Shown piece after piece: positions 9,875 to 21,816 of a stretch of DNA of 64,000 nt; the stretch's first letter is position 1; every line of letters begins with the position of its first letter. The notes under the pieces were generated by a model. That model was not told where the DNA came from. It saw only the letters and a program-made list of their open reading frames with translations, and ran no database searches. Position numbers and translations under genes: made by a program. The DNA is from Blumeriella jaapii (lineage: Eukaryota; Ascomycota; Leotiomycetes; Helotiales; Drepanopezizaceae), in NCBI GenBank assembly GCA_009599575.1, contig VWND01000005.1, forward strand, positions 62,001-126,000. Direction: 5' to 3'.

Positions 9875-11742
9875 ATGAAGCTCTCAATTTTGTGGTCCGC
9901 GACTGTCTTCTCTGCCTTGGTAGATGCCATCAGTCTTACTACTGAGTCTGGATCCTATACCGTCAATGCTGGATCGGCGAATTCTCTCCAATTTGTGGTG
10001 TCCAGAACTAACTGCGACATTACTTCCATCTTATATCGTGGAGCGCAACTCCAATACACTAGCCAAGGATCGCACATAGGATCCGGTCTGGGATCCAGCA
10101 CTACAGTCACCGCGCAGGAACTCACAAGTAAGCTGGAAGCCTAAGAGCATTGAATATTCAATAGCTAATTGATTTCAATCAAGGTGGTTCTACAAAGTAT
10201 GTAAAGATAACTTGTACGACGAGCAGTCTGATACATTACTATGTGGTCCGAGATACGGAAAGCGCGATCCATATGGCAACTCATACAACAGCAGAGCCGT
10301 CCATAGGAGAACTTAGATTCATTGCTCGTCTTAACAAATCCGCTCTTCCTAACGACGACGTGAACCAGGCTTCAGATGTCGGAGGCTCATCAAGCACTGT
10401 GGAAGGGAGCGACGTCTTTGTCGTCGACGGGCAAACTCGGAGCAAGTTCTATTCGAGTCAGAGATTTATTGATGATCAAGTCCACTGTGAGTTTCTGATC
10501 GAGAGCTGCTTGATGGATGCTTATTAGGTGCTACAGGCGTGAGTGGAACGGACGTCAAGGCTTGTATGGTCATTCCTGGTACCTCATACGAGTTGTCTTC
10601 AGGTGGCCCTTTCTTCCGCGACATGTAAGCAATATCCATTCCATTCATATGCATCGCTAACACTTCAATAGAAATACAAACCCTACAGGATCTTACACTG
10701 GGCTCTACTTCTACATGAACTCGGGTCATGCACAGACAGAATCCTACCGGATGGGCTTACACGGCCCGTACACACTTTACTTCTCACGCTCAGGGGTTCC
10801 ATCTTCGAATCTAGATCTCTCTTTCATGGGCGACTTAGGGCTCGAGGGCTGGGTTGCTGCCTCCGGCAGAGGAAAAGTTAGCGGTCAAGCCTCGGGAGTC
10901 GACGGATCCAAGTTCCAGACTGTTCTTCATTGGTACAACAGCGACGCTCAGTACTGGGCTTACGCTGATTCATCCGGCAACTTTGTGTCTCCTTCAATGC
11001 GACCAGGTACATACACCCAGGTTCTGTACCAAGGTGAGCTCAAGGTCGGTACAGGCTCTGTTACGATCACCGCAGGTGGATCAACCACATCGAACATCGC
11101 ATCAAACTGGACTACTCCTGGGGTCACTCTTTTCCAGATCGGAGAGTGGGATGGAACGCCAACTGGATTCCGCAATGCAGATAAGCAACAGCGCATGCAT
11201 CCAAGCGATTCTCGCATGGCTTCGTGGGGACCGCTTACCTACACCGTCGGGTCTTCTGCTCTCACCGACTTTCCCATGGCAGCTATCAAGGGACTCAATG
11301 ATCCCACTACCATCAAGTTCACTCTGACCGCGGCACAATCTAGCGGAGCTGCAACCCTGAGAATTGGAACCACACTTGCGTTTTTGGGAGGTAGACCAAG
11401 TGTATCTATCAACGGGAAAGCAGGAACCGTTCCTGGGGCACCCAACGCAATTGATTCGCGTGGGTTCACGAGAGGAACCTATAGAGGGAGAGGCGATATT
11501 TACAACTACGCTATTGCTTCCGGTGGATTGGTCACCGGTGCCAACAATGTAAGAATTTCCTTCTGCCTGTATGCGACGAAGGAATTAGTTACTGACGATA
11601 AAATAGATTACTATCTCCGTGGTCTCGGGTTCCAGCGGTGAAACGTTCCTTGCACCGAACTTTGTAAGTATCTGATTGATATTTGATAGTTCGACTACTA
11701 ATATGCCTCCAGATCTTTGATGCCGTTCACCTTTTCCGCTAA
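9875..11742 (+). CDS. Secreted rhamnogalacturonan lyase, polysaccharide lyase family 4
   Basis: Six exons: 9875-10127, 10184-10486, 10537-10624, 10672-11548, 11607-11663 and 11713-11742, about 535 residues. The third exon could instead begin at 10528, adding three residues. The enzyme cuts the rhamnose-galacturonate backbone of pectin rhamnogalacturonan-I by beta-elimination. An N-terminal signal peptide ([18 protein letters not shown]) predicts secretion. The catalytic N-terminal beta-sandwich is followed by the family-typical GPFFRDI, then [10 protein letters not shown] at the start of the fibronectin-like middle domain. The C-terminal jelly-roll contains LFQIGEWDG and ends [12 protein letters not shown], a classic PL4 ending that appears only after splicing the last two introns. 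Length agrees with the Aspergillus enzymes. The start was chosen for the signal peptide. Expression is probably pectin-induced. Confidence 0.93.
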
Positions 11743-12314
11743 ACCTCGTAATCTTTTTTCTTCTTCTCATTTTTTTTTTTTTTTTTTTTTGCTAGCTCGT
11801 CGCATTATTCTTATACCTAGTCCCTATCTTGTAATACGGGACGCAGATCTACTTCCGCGACACAAGCATGTCAAATTATAGCCTTACTGCGCGGCGTCGA
11901 ATTCGTCACGATTGGTTTGTTTACTTTCTATCGATCACGTGTTCCCATGGGGTCAGTTCTCGCTTACGGCTCCAGCTCGGAATACGCTTGATTTTTATCG
12001 CGCTTGCTTAAACTTGAGTAAGTAGCATTTACATATTTGGCATGGTCTCCCTGTCATAATGTCAAGTAAAGGATTCTATTCAACAAATGGGTAATAGAAA
12101 TACACACATGTTAATGCACACATACATTCATGATACAATTCATAGTTGATTAAAATACGTATTAGAATTTCAAGTCGCCCAAAACCGACTCAAGATATCG
12201 ATCCACGTGACTTGGCCCAGTTGATCGAAGATCTTAACGAGAAGCTCAACCCAATCTTATCTCCCTCTTCCAGACCCTCGAAAGCTCAAACATTCGACAC
12301 AAACAGAATCTACA
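11743..12314. other. Intergenic with a poly-T tract
   Basis: Contains a run of about 20 T at 11770-11790, likely in the lyase 3' region, and the promoter of the aldo-keto reductase. No coding frame is supported apart from frames running into the reductase in the wrong phase. Confidence 0.45.
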
Positions 12315-13190
12315 ATGCCATCCCACGCCTTGGAGACCATGCCCCAAATCGGCTTCGGCACCTTCCGCCTCAAGCACGAAGCCGTCTCCGCGCCGCTCCG
12401 CACCGCACTCCGCCTCGGCTACCGCCACATCGACACTGCAGCCATCTACCACAACGAGCGCGCCATAGGCAGCACCCTCCAAGAGATCTACTCCGACCCG
12501 AGCAACAGCATCAGCCGCGGCAGCATCTGGCTCACGTCCAAACTGTCGCCCTACGACATGGCGACGCCGCGCGCCGCTCTCCTCCGGTCCCTCACAGAGC
12601 TGCAGACGGCGTATCTCGACCTGTATCTCATCCACTGGCCCGCCGCGGCCCGGACGCCCATCACCAGCCCCGAGAACAGGAGGCTGAGGCTGGCTGCGTG
12701 GAGGGTGCTGAACGAAGCCCGGGAGGAGGGGCTGGTGCGCCACATCGGGGTCTCGAACTTCACGGTGCAGCACGTGAGGGAGCTGCAAGAGACGGAGTGG
12801 GGGATCCGCGGCGCGGTCGTGCAGATGGAGGTCCATCTCTGGTACTGGCGGGACGCGGAGGCCATCGAGACCGCCTTCGCGGGGGAGTGTGTTCGTGTCG
12901 TGGGGTACGCGCTGCTTGCCGAGGGGATGGTGGTTGGTCCGGAGTGTCCCAGGCTTGTGGATGAGATTGCGGAGAGGAGGAAGATGACGAGGGTGCAGAT
13001 CGTGCTGGCATGGGCGCTGAGGAAGGGATGGGGAGTCCTGGTCAAGAGTGTGGATGGGGGCAGGCTGGAGGAGAATCTTGCGACTGCGGCGCTGATGGGC
13101 AGGTTGACGGAGGAAGAGTGCGTGGAGATTGATGGGGTCTCAGCGAAGGGGGAAGAGAAAAGATGCTGGGATCCGAGGATGGTTAGGTGA
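12315..13190 (+). CDS. Aldo-keto reductase
   Basis: Intronless, 291 residues, GC-rich in the coding stretch compared with its flanks. Aldo-keto reductases reduce carbonyls with NADPH in a (beta/alpha)8 barrel. The full catalytic tetrad is visible: Asp40 (HIDTA), Tyr45 (AAIYHNE), Lys76 (LTSKLS) and His107 (LIHWP). Later motifs include GVSNF near residue 150 and VLVKSV near 247, the latter at the cofactor-binding loop. The protein is somewhat shorter than the usual 310-330 residues, with a reduced C-terminal loop. Substrate is not predictable; members act on sugars, aldehydes or keto esters. Transcription follows the lyase in the same direction but with a separate promoter. Confidence 0.92.
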   Translation: MPSHALETMPQIGFGTFRLKHEAVSAPLRTALRLGYRHIDTAAIYHNERAIGSTLQEIYSDPSNSISRGSIWLTSKLSPYDMATPRAALLRSLTELQTAYLDLYLIHWPAAARTPITSPENRRLRLAAWRVLNEAREEGLVRHIGVSNFTVQHVRELQETEWGIRGAVVQMEVHLWYWRDAEAIETAFAGECVRVVGYALLAEGMVVGPECPRLVDEIAERRKMTRVQIVLAWALRKGWGVLVKSVDGGRLEENLATAALMGRLTEEECVEIDGVSAKGEEKRCWDPRMVR

Positions 13191-14583
13191 AATTTAGATC
13201 TCTGATCTAAGATTGGGGAGCGTCTTCTGAGACGGGATTCTACGCTGGCTCAAAACACAGCAGTGATGCAGCCGAGTGAGCTCTTAACATCCGAGCGTCA
13301 TCACTCTTGTTATCTGCCTCGATTCCGCTATCAATACTGACGCTGGATTTGAACAACTAGAGCGAATTCAGTCCAGCAGATAGTCAGTTTCTAGTGGCCC
13401 GGCACACAAGAAATTCCTCAGCATCAGTCCCATCACCCAATTGATACCTGCCACAAGCCGGCTAGATAGATTTCATACGCAAGACGGCAAGAGGGAAATA
13501 TTCCCCTGGCTAGATGTTTCCACCCAGCCCCACTTGCGATCCCTAAGGTACCTTTCTTAGCGTCTCGCTTGATTGTTGTCGTTCGGTCTCCAAGCCTTGA
13601 GACCCCATTTGGTAGGATTTCTTTACGCGATGGCGATCGGGTCCGAAACCAGACTACAAAAAAGAAATCACATCAATGCAGTACGGATTCAAGGACCGTT
13701 ATGTAACCTCCAAGTCAATGGAACTATGTAATATATCCCCATCTAGTTCCAAGAGAATCATTTCGTACCTTACGAGTGTCTCTATCGATACAGCCCTTGG
13801 CGGTATGCAGCCTTATCTGGGATTTTCTGGTCACTTTTCATCAATTGCCAAACTCAGCTTTTGGTTTGCACGTCCTAACACACACACACACACGCATAAG
13901 TCAGAGGAAACGTCTCGCATTGACTAACTGTTCAAGAACCCACTGCATAGACACGAAAGCTCGCCTTCCGCTAACTACCTACCAGCAGAGGTATGAGCAA
14001 GCGAGCAAAGCAAAAGTGAAGGGGAAAAAAAGAGGAAAAATCCATCGAGAGACACAGTGATCGAGATTCCGCTCCCCCCTTCATTGTTTCTTTCCTTCCT
14101 TTTTCAGTAGACTGACCAAGCACGCCTGTACGCGAGGGAAGCTAAGACTATTGGGCCAGCGAAAACGCGAGGCGAGAGGTTTTCTCGCTGTCATCTGAGA
14201 CGTGCGTGCAAAGTATCAATAGACGCTCTGCGATCTAATTGACGATGAATGGGATCGATGTTTGCTATCGGTCGGCGAGAGGGAAAAAAACAGCGCGAAC
14301 GAAACCCTTGCTGAAAATAGAGATGTTTTGGAGTGCACGACGGTGGCATTGAACCAGTACTAAAATTAGGTGTGACAGCGCAGAGCGTCGAAAGTGTTGT
14401 TCTTTTTCTCCTTCTTCTCTTCTGTTCTCTTGATTTGGGCATGATGACATAGCAAGGCTTGCTTGAGTGATGCTTCGCGGAATTGGTAAAATGTTTGGAA
14501 AGGCAGCTTAGAACGCCGGGCGTTGGTGAACACCAGATGTAGAAGAATTCAGGCGTAAAGACAATTGAGAATGAAAACCAGCC
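13191..14583. other. Convergent intergenic region with a CA microsatellite
   Basis: About 1.4 kb between the 3' ends of the reductase and the minus-strand SANT-like gene. An (AC)n tract lies near 13879-13893. No supported gene on either strand. Confidence 0.45.
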
Positions 14584-16667
14584 TCACAACATCGTATGAC
14601 GGCGTGCAGCGGAAGAAGCATCGATGGGACGACGATCTGAACCCACACGTCTGTTGAACTCCTCCGCAACCCGAGTCCAGCGCATCTTCTCGTCATCCTT
14701 GTAGACCTGGACCAACAGCACATCAGTCTCGTTATCCCACTGTGGTCGGACAGGTATTCCCTCGAGATCGATATCGGCCATGGTCAAACCTCTCCGACCT
14801 CGCTTGGCGAGCGGGATGAACTGTTTGCCCTCAGCAGCAAAGAGGAGAGGCGCGGTGCGGCTGTAGCGCGCAGTGACTCCGCAGACGCTGAGCTCGGGCT
14901 TGCGGCCGTTCTGGATGCGTTCTTTGTTGAGCTTCTCCACGATCTCCTTGAAATTCATGCGGCCACTCTCTCTCATGTTGACGATGGCGATGTTCTCGGG
15001 ATCGTTTGCGCCGTAACCACGCTTGCAGACTTCGTCCTCTTTGCCGCGCTGAAGATTGCGCTTGAGGAGAGCGGCGTCGCTGACCGCGGCCTGAGGGACA
15101 ACTGGAGGTTCTTGGTTCATGCCCCATGGCATCTGGGCGCCCGAGTATCGGGAGGGGGCGAGGTTACGGCCGAAGTTGTTGAAAATTTCTTCTTCGGGCT
15201 CGTCGACTGCCTTTCGCTTTCTGCTACCAATGGCCCTAGTGTTGATGGGCTTCTTCTTCTTGATGAAGTGTTCGTGGCCGAACAGAGGGGGAGGAGTGGG
15301 TTCTTGTCTCTCTGATCTGCTAAGAGAGCTATCTCGCGATAAGAAGAGTTCTAGAAGGGTCAACGATGTTTAAAAACTCCCAGGAATCGAAACGTACCCT
15401 GACCATCATGGTCCTCGTCTTCATATCTCTCGACCAAAACTTCATTGCCAGGGGGGCTAGAAGAGTTAGATCGACGGAAGGGGGAGCTCTGAAGCTGATG
15501 GGGCCTATTGCTAGGTCGGACTATGGCAGGAGTGTGGATAGGATGAGTGGGCTCTTGTCTCTCTTTTTCCTTGACAGAGTCATCTTGCGGCAAGAAAAGA
15601 CCTAAAAAAGTTAACGTTGCTCAAACTCCCTGAAATTGAAACGTACCCTGATCATCATAGTCCTCGTCCTGACCATCTCTTCTAGTTGGAGAGTCGTTGC
15701 CAGGAGGCCCAAAAGGCCGAGATCGATTGAAAGAGGACCTCTGAGACTGGAGCCGATTGCCATATCGGGCGAAGGCGGGAGAGTAGATAAGTTCTCCTTC
15801 GCTCTCATCATCTATCTCTTCATCATCATATTCTGACGGAAAAGCGGAAGATGCACGATTTACTTTGGCCTGGGCGTGGGGTGTTCCGGTGCCGGTCGAC
15901 CGGCCACGAGAAGCAAAATTGTAAGAGTGTTGTTGTGCAAATTGCTTGGGGTTTCTGCTGGCGGAACCTTGCTGACGAGCTGTGGGGGAAACGGAAGGCC
16001 CATCTTCCTCAAGACCGGGTGTGCCGTGTGATAAATGGCGCTGCTTGGAAGCTCGTAGGTGATTCTCTGATGGTGGCGACAGGCGTAGTCCGAGTTTCTT
16101 GAGACGACATTCTGGCGGTTGGGGCTGTTGTTCCCTCTGCAGATCGGGCGGCTCCAACAATCGAGGTGGGAATGAAACGATTGTATGCTAGGACAAGGTT
16201 AGCTCGTTGCTCATTAGATAAGTTATTGTCGATGTAAAATTTTCGAGGCTGAACCTTTCGGCCAAGTACAGCCGGCAATGGAAATAAAACGACAACACTT
16301 CGCAAGTCGGCGCGTGATTTCTGAAAATTGTAGCCGAAGATTTACGACCCTTAATCGACAGTGGAGCTGTGAAGAACAACAGGAGTGGAAATGAACGGGC
16401 AAAATGCAAAGAATAAAAACATACCCTTGCCGTAAAACCAGTAGGATCCTTTGCCGGCGGAGCGGGAACATAAGTTCTAGGAGAATCATCCTTATCGAGC
16501 TCTTCGGTCATTTCTGCTTGAAGTTCTGGGCTTGGAGAGGCGCTGAAACTGCTTTTAGACTTGGGTGTAATGCTTATGTTGACATCGGCTCTGTCCTGGA
16601 TATTCTCGCCATGGTTTGCAGCTTGGTCAAAAAAAGCGTCCAGTACTGAATCACTATGGCTAGACAT
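14584..16667 (-). CDS. SANT/Myb-like hypothetical protein with a duplicated exon
   Basis: On the minus strand, exons 16667-16425, 16187-15647, 15601-15398 and 15350-14584 join in frame into 584 residues. The first intron (237 nt) is long but has a good branch site and acceptor (CTAAC then CCTAG). The N-terminal two thirds are low-complexity, acidic and proline/serine-rich. The C-terminal 150 residues hold two related units. The first reads ENIAIVNMRESGRMNFKEIV. The second has WDNETDVLLVQVYKD then RWTRVAEEFNRR, with spaced aromatic residues like a SANT/Myb helix bundle. A nuclear, chromatin- or DNA-associated role is plausible but unproven. The ends of exons 2 and 3 and the introns after them are near copies. 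Basic patch KKKKP may be a nuclear signal. Confidence 0.72.
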
Positions 16668-19034
16668 GGTGACGATAGTTGGTTGAGGTGTCTGTCGTGG
16701 ATGTCTGTGTACAGAGTAACGAATGTGCTTTATGTCTGGAAGAGAAGAGCTCGAGACGTGCTAGCGAAGATGGGTTGGCCGGGTGCCTATCTGTATATCG
16801 GTTAGCAGTGAATGTGTGACCGCGTGGATCTCGCGGCGGAGAAGAATTACCATTCTGGGATATGCCCAAATGAGGAAGGAGAGCAGACCAACGTACTGAA
16901 GAAGATGAGGATTGTGATCTTGCGCCGAAGAAGAACGGGGTTCCTAGCGTGCTTGTAGCCTTGGGAATCAGCTACCAAACCCCAAGTTAGCTTGGAGAAG
17001 TTCTGTAGAGAGAGAAATACTGTGTCAAGGCAGATTCGGAGTGTTAAGGGCAGGAAGATATGAAAGATCAAGGTTGAAGGTGGCGGTGACGTCTTACCGG
17101 AAGATAGAAAGTGTGCAAGATCGAAACTTGAAAGAGGGAGACGGAATGACCAGGCAGGAAGAGAAGAGCTCGAAGTTGAAGGTAGCGATGGTATCGTGCA
17201 GGAGAATTGATCGTATGCGAGGTCGAAGTGTTTCAAGTAGAGTTGAGATAGAGAGGAGGTGATACATTGGAAGTGGAGGTGGAGGTGGTGTCGTGAAGGA
17301 AGATCGAGTTTCTTATAGGAGTGTCGGCGCTAAATCAGGTTAGCGCGGAACTCCGAACTTTTGACAACAGAAGCGAGGGACAATGAGTCAGGGACGACCC
17401 CGACTTAAGTGGAATGAATGAAAAGGTCCACAAGTATTCGGAATAACAAGAAAAGAGACTTGAGAATTGCAGTGCCCCACAATTTGGTGAATAGCTGCTG
17501 AAGAAAATTCTTCATTGCCAATGTGCTCGTAGGAGCACATCAACGCAAGAGTTAAAGCTTTTCGGCAGTGTTCATTCTGTTGACAGTGCTACTCTCATTC
17601 ACCGCAAAGAATTGTCCAACAGAATTCTGACTGAGAAGGAAATGCCTGAAAAGCAAGGGTATGTGGATGGGAAAAGTCCGCGAAAACGATAGTCACTTTC
17701 TGGTCACAGCCCGCAAGTATTAACAATCACATCCCTTGTCCCCGTGCGCTAGCTGAGGATTCAGATGAATTTCTGTGCGAGAGTCCGAGGTGGTTAGAAG
17801 AAGTTTGGATCAAATCGCTGCAGAAACTGAGCACGCTTGAGCCTCCAAACTTCTTGAAACTTTAGGCCCCAACACAGTGTTGTTTTCATGATGTAGTGGC
17901 ACAAGCTGGAAAGCGCTTAGGAGAGGCAGGATCTCATGCCAAGGGGCAAGGGTCTCGAGATATATCTTCCCATAGAGACGATCTCGGCGCAGAAGATAAG
18001 CGTAGATCAGGACTTACAGGATTGAGGAGACGACTCTATTGGCATGAAGTTGAAATAAGGCCTAGTAGAAGGTGAGTACCTAAGTTGATAATAAATTTAA
18101 TGACTGCGCCATGAGTAGTGATGGCAATGGCGATTGAGAACAGTGCCGCAGGAATATGGTGGTGGAAGATGAAGTAGGCAATGTTTTTGTAAGAAGGAAG
18201 GTTGTTGCTGTTGTCGATTGTTATGTGGTGTTGCGAAAGAAGAAGACTGATGACAGTGGTGATAGCGATAAAGAAGACATAGGCGTGGAAGGAAGGGAGG
18301 AGGAGGGAGTATGGAAGGAGGAGCTAGGCCGAGAAGGGCAATTGCCTGAATGGGACTGGCTGCCCTTACCAAAAGAAGGAAGAAATAAGCCACCCCTTAG
18401 AATAAAAGTTTCACGACAACAATGTATTCAATCAACATCAATCAGTGGTTAGAGACGACTCGGCGCGATCGAATTCTACCCTTCAATTCAAGGCGTGAGA
18501 CTATTTTCTCCAGGAAGCAAGAAGTTGCTGATTAGTATTATAGGCTCACAACATATCAAAATTTGCAAGAAGACATAACATCATGTTGGTTTATCATTTG
18601 TAGTCTCATCAAGTACCTTCAAAAGTCTGAGGTGGGTTGTTACATAACAGTTATTCAGCTTTCCCATTTTCTCTACTTGTGAAATCGAGCTTTCCGTTTG
18701 GTAGATTGGTTTCTGTTGCTTGGGTTATTAGCCTGTCGGGAGCCACAAGTCGGCATCTTCCTGGCCGCGTGGAAAGCCAGTAGACGTCGAGATCAGCACT
18801 CGAAGGTTTTTCAGAGATCGGCTTGCGACGAGCGATACTGTCCTTCACGCGGCGTGATGCCCTGCCGAGATTCCGCGACACCGCGCTGCGCTGCAGACGA
18901 GTCAAGCCCGAAGGCTCTGTACCTTACTCCCTTTCACCGGCAACCCAGCACCAAAGAAACAATTAACTTACGGCTCCGCTCTTAGATTTGATCGTACCCA
19001 CACCAGCGAGCAAGACTTCTGCCCAGGAAAAACA
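16668..19034. other. Long 5' region and intergenic DNA, no supported gene
   Basis: About 2.4 kb. Directly upstream of the SANT-like gene (16670-17330) the sequence has several purine-rich GT-AG-compatible blocks that may be 5' leader exons of that gene. Further right, 18100-18400 is an AG-rich low-complexity strand whose frames are compositional. No protein domain is recognised. Confidence 0.4.
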
Positions 19035-20186
19035 TCACCCAAACACAAACCTCTTCCAGTTCTCTCCGAGCTTTCTCGCTCCATCTTCTTGGCCCCAGCC
19101 TTTCACATCGCAGACATGCCTCACGATCTCCTTCAGCCTGCCATCCATTTCTTCTCCCGCAGTATGTAGATCACTCTCTACTAGTATCCTATCCTCTGGC
19201 ACCAGCCTGATAACCTCATCCGCCCGCGGCCTCACGGCGTCCGCCATGTTGATCGCTGCCGAAAACGAAAAGTAGATGTCCGGCGGCGTCGACGGGTGAA
19301 AATACTGCTTCAACGGCCCCGGAGGCCCGGAGTACGAATGCATACAGATCCTAGGAGGGAAGGGCCGTGCCTCTGCTTCCGTGGGCGCGTCATCGTCACC
19401 TGCGGGCGGCAGTGGTATTCTGGCAACCCTCTTTCGCTCTCTCTTGCTAACGACTTCTCGTTCGAAGCCTTTCCAAGATTCCTGCAGAGTGTCGAAGACA
19501 ACGCCATGGGCTTGGACTCCATGCACAGAAACGGCACGGTTCGTTTCTCCTGCTAGCTTGAGTTGGGCTTTGAGCACCGCTTTCTGGTGGGACATCTGGA
19601 CCCTGTGGGGCGTGAGAGGCCGGCTCTCTCTGCTGCCGGGCGTCAGAGATGCATCCCTTTCTTCCAGCAACTCTTTGGTCCAAGGTTCTGGGAGCCGAAA
19701 GCCCTTGTCCAAACCAATTTCGCCGACTAGCGCCATGGGAAACTTGTCCAGGCGCACTCTCGTTTCCTCGAGAAACGCCCTCAGAGACCTGGGTTCCGGT
19801 AAGGATTCTAAGAACACGGCATCTTCTGGCATGGGCGTCAACACGGCCTGGTAATGGCGTCTTTTGAAATCCTGCAAGTTTGACTCCATTGAGATGTCGT
19901 CGGTATCGTCGAACATCTGATGCGAGAACCACGGATGCCACCCGAAACATGGTATCACGCACTTCTGGCCCTTCTCTACAGCCAGATCTGGGAGAGAACT
20001 CAGTCCGTACTCTTCGGCTAATTGAGCTACCAGGTCTTGGTCTTCGGCTCGCGTAGCCATGACGGTCAACACACGAGCTTTCATGGCTGGAATAAAGGGA
20101 ACGTTGGCCATGATGTCTGTCGGGTGGCAGTGGGCGTCAAAAACGCCCATGTGCCAGGGAAAAGCTTCGTCGGAGTCGGAAGACAT
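19035..20186 (-). CDS. scn1: TatD-family metal-dependent hydrolase, Scn1-like
   Basis: Intronless, 383 residues on the minus strand. TatD proteins are TIM-barrel, divalent-metal hydrolases, several with DNase activity. The fission-yeast relative Scn1 was found as an interactor of the APC/C subunit Cut9. Visible metal-site motifs are DAHCH (His19, His21), VGEIGLD (Glu), AVSVHG (His), ICMHSYSG (His) and VESDLH (Asp), the complete set in correct order. Family members are usually 260-330 residues; the excess comes from an insertion between the strand-4 and strand-5 motifs, including an acidic-proline loop ([13 protein letters not shown]). The gene is transcribed divergently from the small membrane protein, with 365 bp between starts. 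The subfamily name is by recognition; catalytic activity is inferred from intact ligands. Confidence 0.85.
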   Translation of the reverse strand: MSSDSDEAFPWHMGVFDAHCHPTDIMANVPFIPAMKARVLTVMATRAEDQDLVAQLAEEYGLSSLPDLAVEKGQKCVIPCFGWHPWFSHQMFDDTDDISMESNLQDFKRRHYQAVLTPMPEDAVFLESLPEPRSLRAFLEETRVRLDKFPMALVGEIGLDKGFRLPEPWTKELLEERDASLTPGSRESRPLTPHRVQMSHQKAVLKAQLKLAGETNRAVSVHGVQAHGVVFDTLQESWKGFEREVVSKRERKRVARIPLPPAGDDDAPTEAEARPFPPRICMHSYSGPPGPLKQYFHPSTPPDIYFSFSAAINMADAVRPRADEVIRLVPEDRILVESDLHTAGEEMDGRLKEIVRHVCDVKGWGQEDGARKLGENWKRFVFG

Positions 20187-20551
20187 AGTATCTTCAGCAG
20201 GGCGTTGGCGATGGATGGATGGAGGAGTAGGAGGTTGTTGACTTTGGTGATGTTGCCCAGCTTGGAGTTTAGCGAGGAGGACCCCCTGAGCTCCGCCATC
20301 AAAGCTCCGCTCAGCCGCTACTTACCCCACACTTCTGGCGTATCAAAAAGCGGTATCACTTGAAGTGCCTGTGTCACTCCACTGAATGTCACGTGACTTG
20401 ACACTATCATATCATGTCACATCACATCACCCTCTGCTTCATTCATTCATTCCCACCTCTTTAACAGCAAACAACCAATAAACATGTCTTTTCCCATCAC
20501 ATCAACTTCATCACCTCTGTCGTCTGCAAAACAATAGCCAAGATACACAAC

Positions 20552-21412
20552 ATGTCTTTCCTCAACCTCTCAAACCTCCTCATCCTCCCCTTCCTGGCGC
20601 TCTTCACGCTTCCCATCGCTCTTCTCGCAACGCTCACTACCATTCTCTCCATCTCGATCCTCTTTCTCCGCGTCCTCGTCGTCTACGGTACCTAACTCTT
20701 TCTGCTTTCTTTTCGTCCACCTTGCAATTCAATCAATCCCATCATCCCAGACCCACAACAGCAACAGCTAACGTCTCATCCACACAGTCGAGCTCGCCCT
20801 CGCCGTCCTCCCCCTCTATATCCTCGGACCCCTCCCACTCCCGTCCCCTCCTTCCCATACCCAACCTCCATCGCAATCCCAACTCCTCACGCACAAGCGA
20901 TCCTCCCCCTCCTCAGCAGCACCCCGCACCGCCGCCGCCGCCGCTCCAGCAGCAGCACAGTGGGCTCCATCTCGCCCTCCCCCGAGCCCGCGCTGCACCT
21001 AAACGCGGGCCCGGCGAACCTCAGCCCCAACCCGGCGCGCGATTACGAGGGTGTCGGCGGCTGGCGGCTGCCGAGCGAGGACGACGGCCTGTGGGTGAAG
21101 ATCAACTCGCGGCTCGAGCTGCCGGCTGAGCACGGGCGGAGACATCATCGGAGCCTGACGGCGGGGAGTGCGGTGGGGGTCGTGAGCATGAACACCGGCC
21201 GAGCGAGGACACCGCCGAGCAGTGTCTGTGCTGCTGGTGGTGGTGGGGTGGGAGGAGGAGAGCATTTCGCGGGGGAACTGGTGAGGCCTGTTGGTGGTGG
21301 GAATGGGGTGGGTAAGAGGAGGGGGAGTGCTGCCGGTGTGAGCACGGGGAGCTCGACGACGACGAATAGTTCGAGGGGGAGTGGGGGCTTGGTCATGAAA
21401 GGGGGGTGGTAG
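20552..21412 (+). CDS. Small fungal membrane protein, probable frame break
   Basis: Exon 1 (20552-20693) encodes a very hydrophobic start (MSFLNLSNLLILPFLALFTL onward). After an intron ending CACACAG at 20787, the frame continues VELALAVLPLYILG, completing about two membrane spans. Further on, a clearly coding segment has RDYEGVGGWRLPSEDDGLW then KINSRLELPA (about 21,040-21,130), ends in a Gly/Ser-rich tail at 21,412, and lies in another frame. A junction or frameshift between about 20,840 and 20,950 is therefore needed. A poor GTCCCC donor at 20843 with an AG at 20916 or 20949 would restore frame; otherwise this is a one-base indel in a GCC-rich tract. I recognise the EGVGGWR style of motif in uncharacterised fungal proteins. 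Function unknown. Confidence 0.6.
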
Positions 21413-21816
21413 GTAGGCAGTTCTGCACATCTGGCTAACTGTGGGAGGTTACGATTGACGATTGTCATGATTAGGATTGAGTGGGATGTGTGGCGTTTGG
21501 GGCCTAACTTGGAAGGAAATAGGTGTGGAGATGGACCTGTGGACGCCGTTTTGGTTGTAGGATATGATATCTTCCAAAAGTACCTAGGGCAGCGAATTGG
21601 GAACACGAGATTTTGTATTATTGTAATATTGCTGTGGGACAGCCTCTTTCAAGTCGTCCCCAAAACGCCCTCTCCTCAAGCTCAGTCGTGGTATCCATTC
21701 CCATCCCAAACGCCATAACACAGGATTCCCTTCCCTGACTCCCGTCTTTCTCCCGCTTGCCAGTTTCCGTTCACTTGTGCCCAGGTCCCCAGCAGCCAGC
21801 GCCGGTCCCGTCCGTG
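21413..21816. other. Convergent 3' region
   Basis: Separates the 3' ends of the small membrane protein gene and SPC24. G-rich then AT-rich; no gene or repeat recognised. Confidence 0.4.

Noticed and set aside
12146..12964. Long frames overlapping the aldo-keto reductase on both strands
   Set aside because: Arg/Pro-rich shadow frames caused by high third-position GC; the reductase frame holds all catalytic residues.
802..13190. Secondary-metabolite or aromatic-degradation gene cluster
   Set aside because: Dioxygenase, hydrolase, dehydrogenase and reductase occur together, but no backbone synthase, pathway regulator or dedicated transporter accompanies them, and gaps of 2 kb with a transposon separate them.
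18097..18452. 98-codon frames on both strands in AG-rich DNA
   Set aside because: Low-complexity composition explains the openness; residues are repetitive with no conserved pattern.
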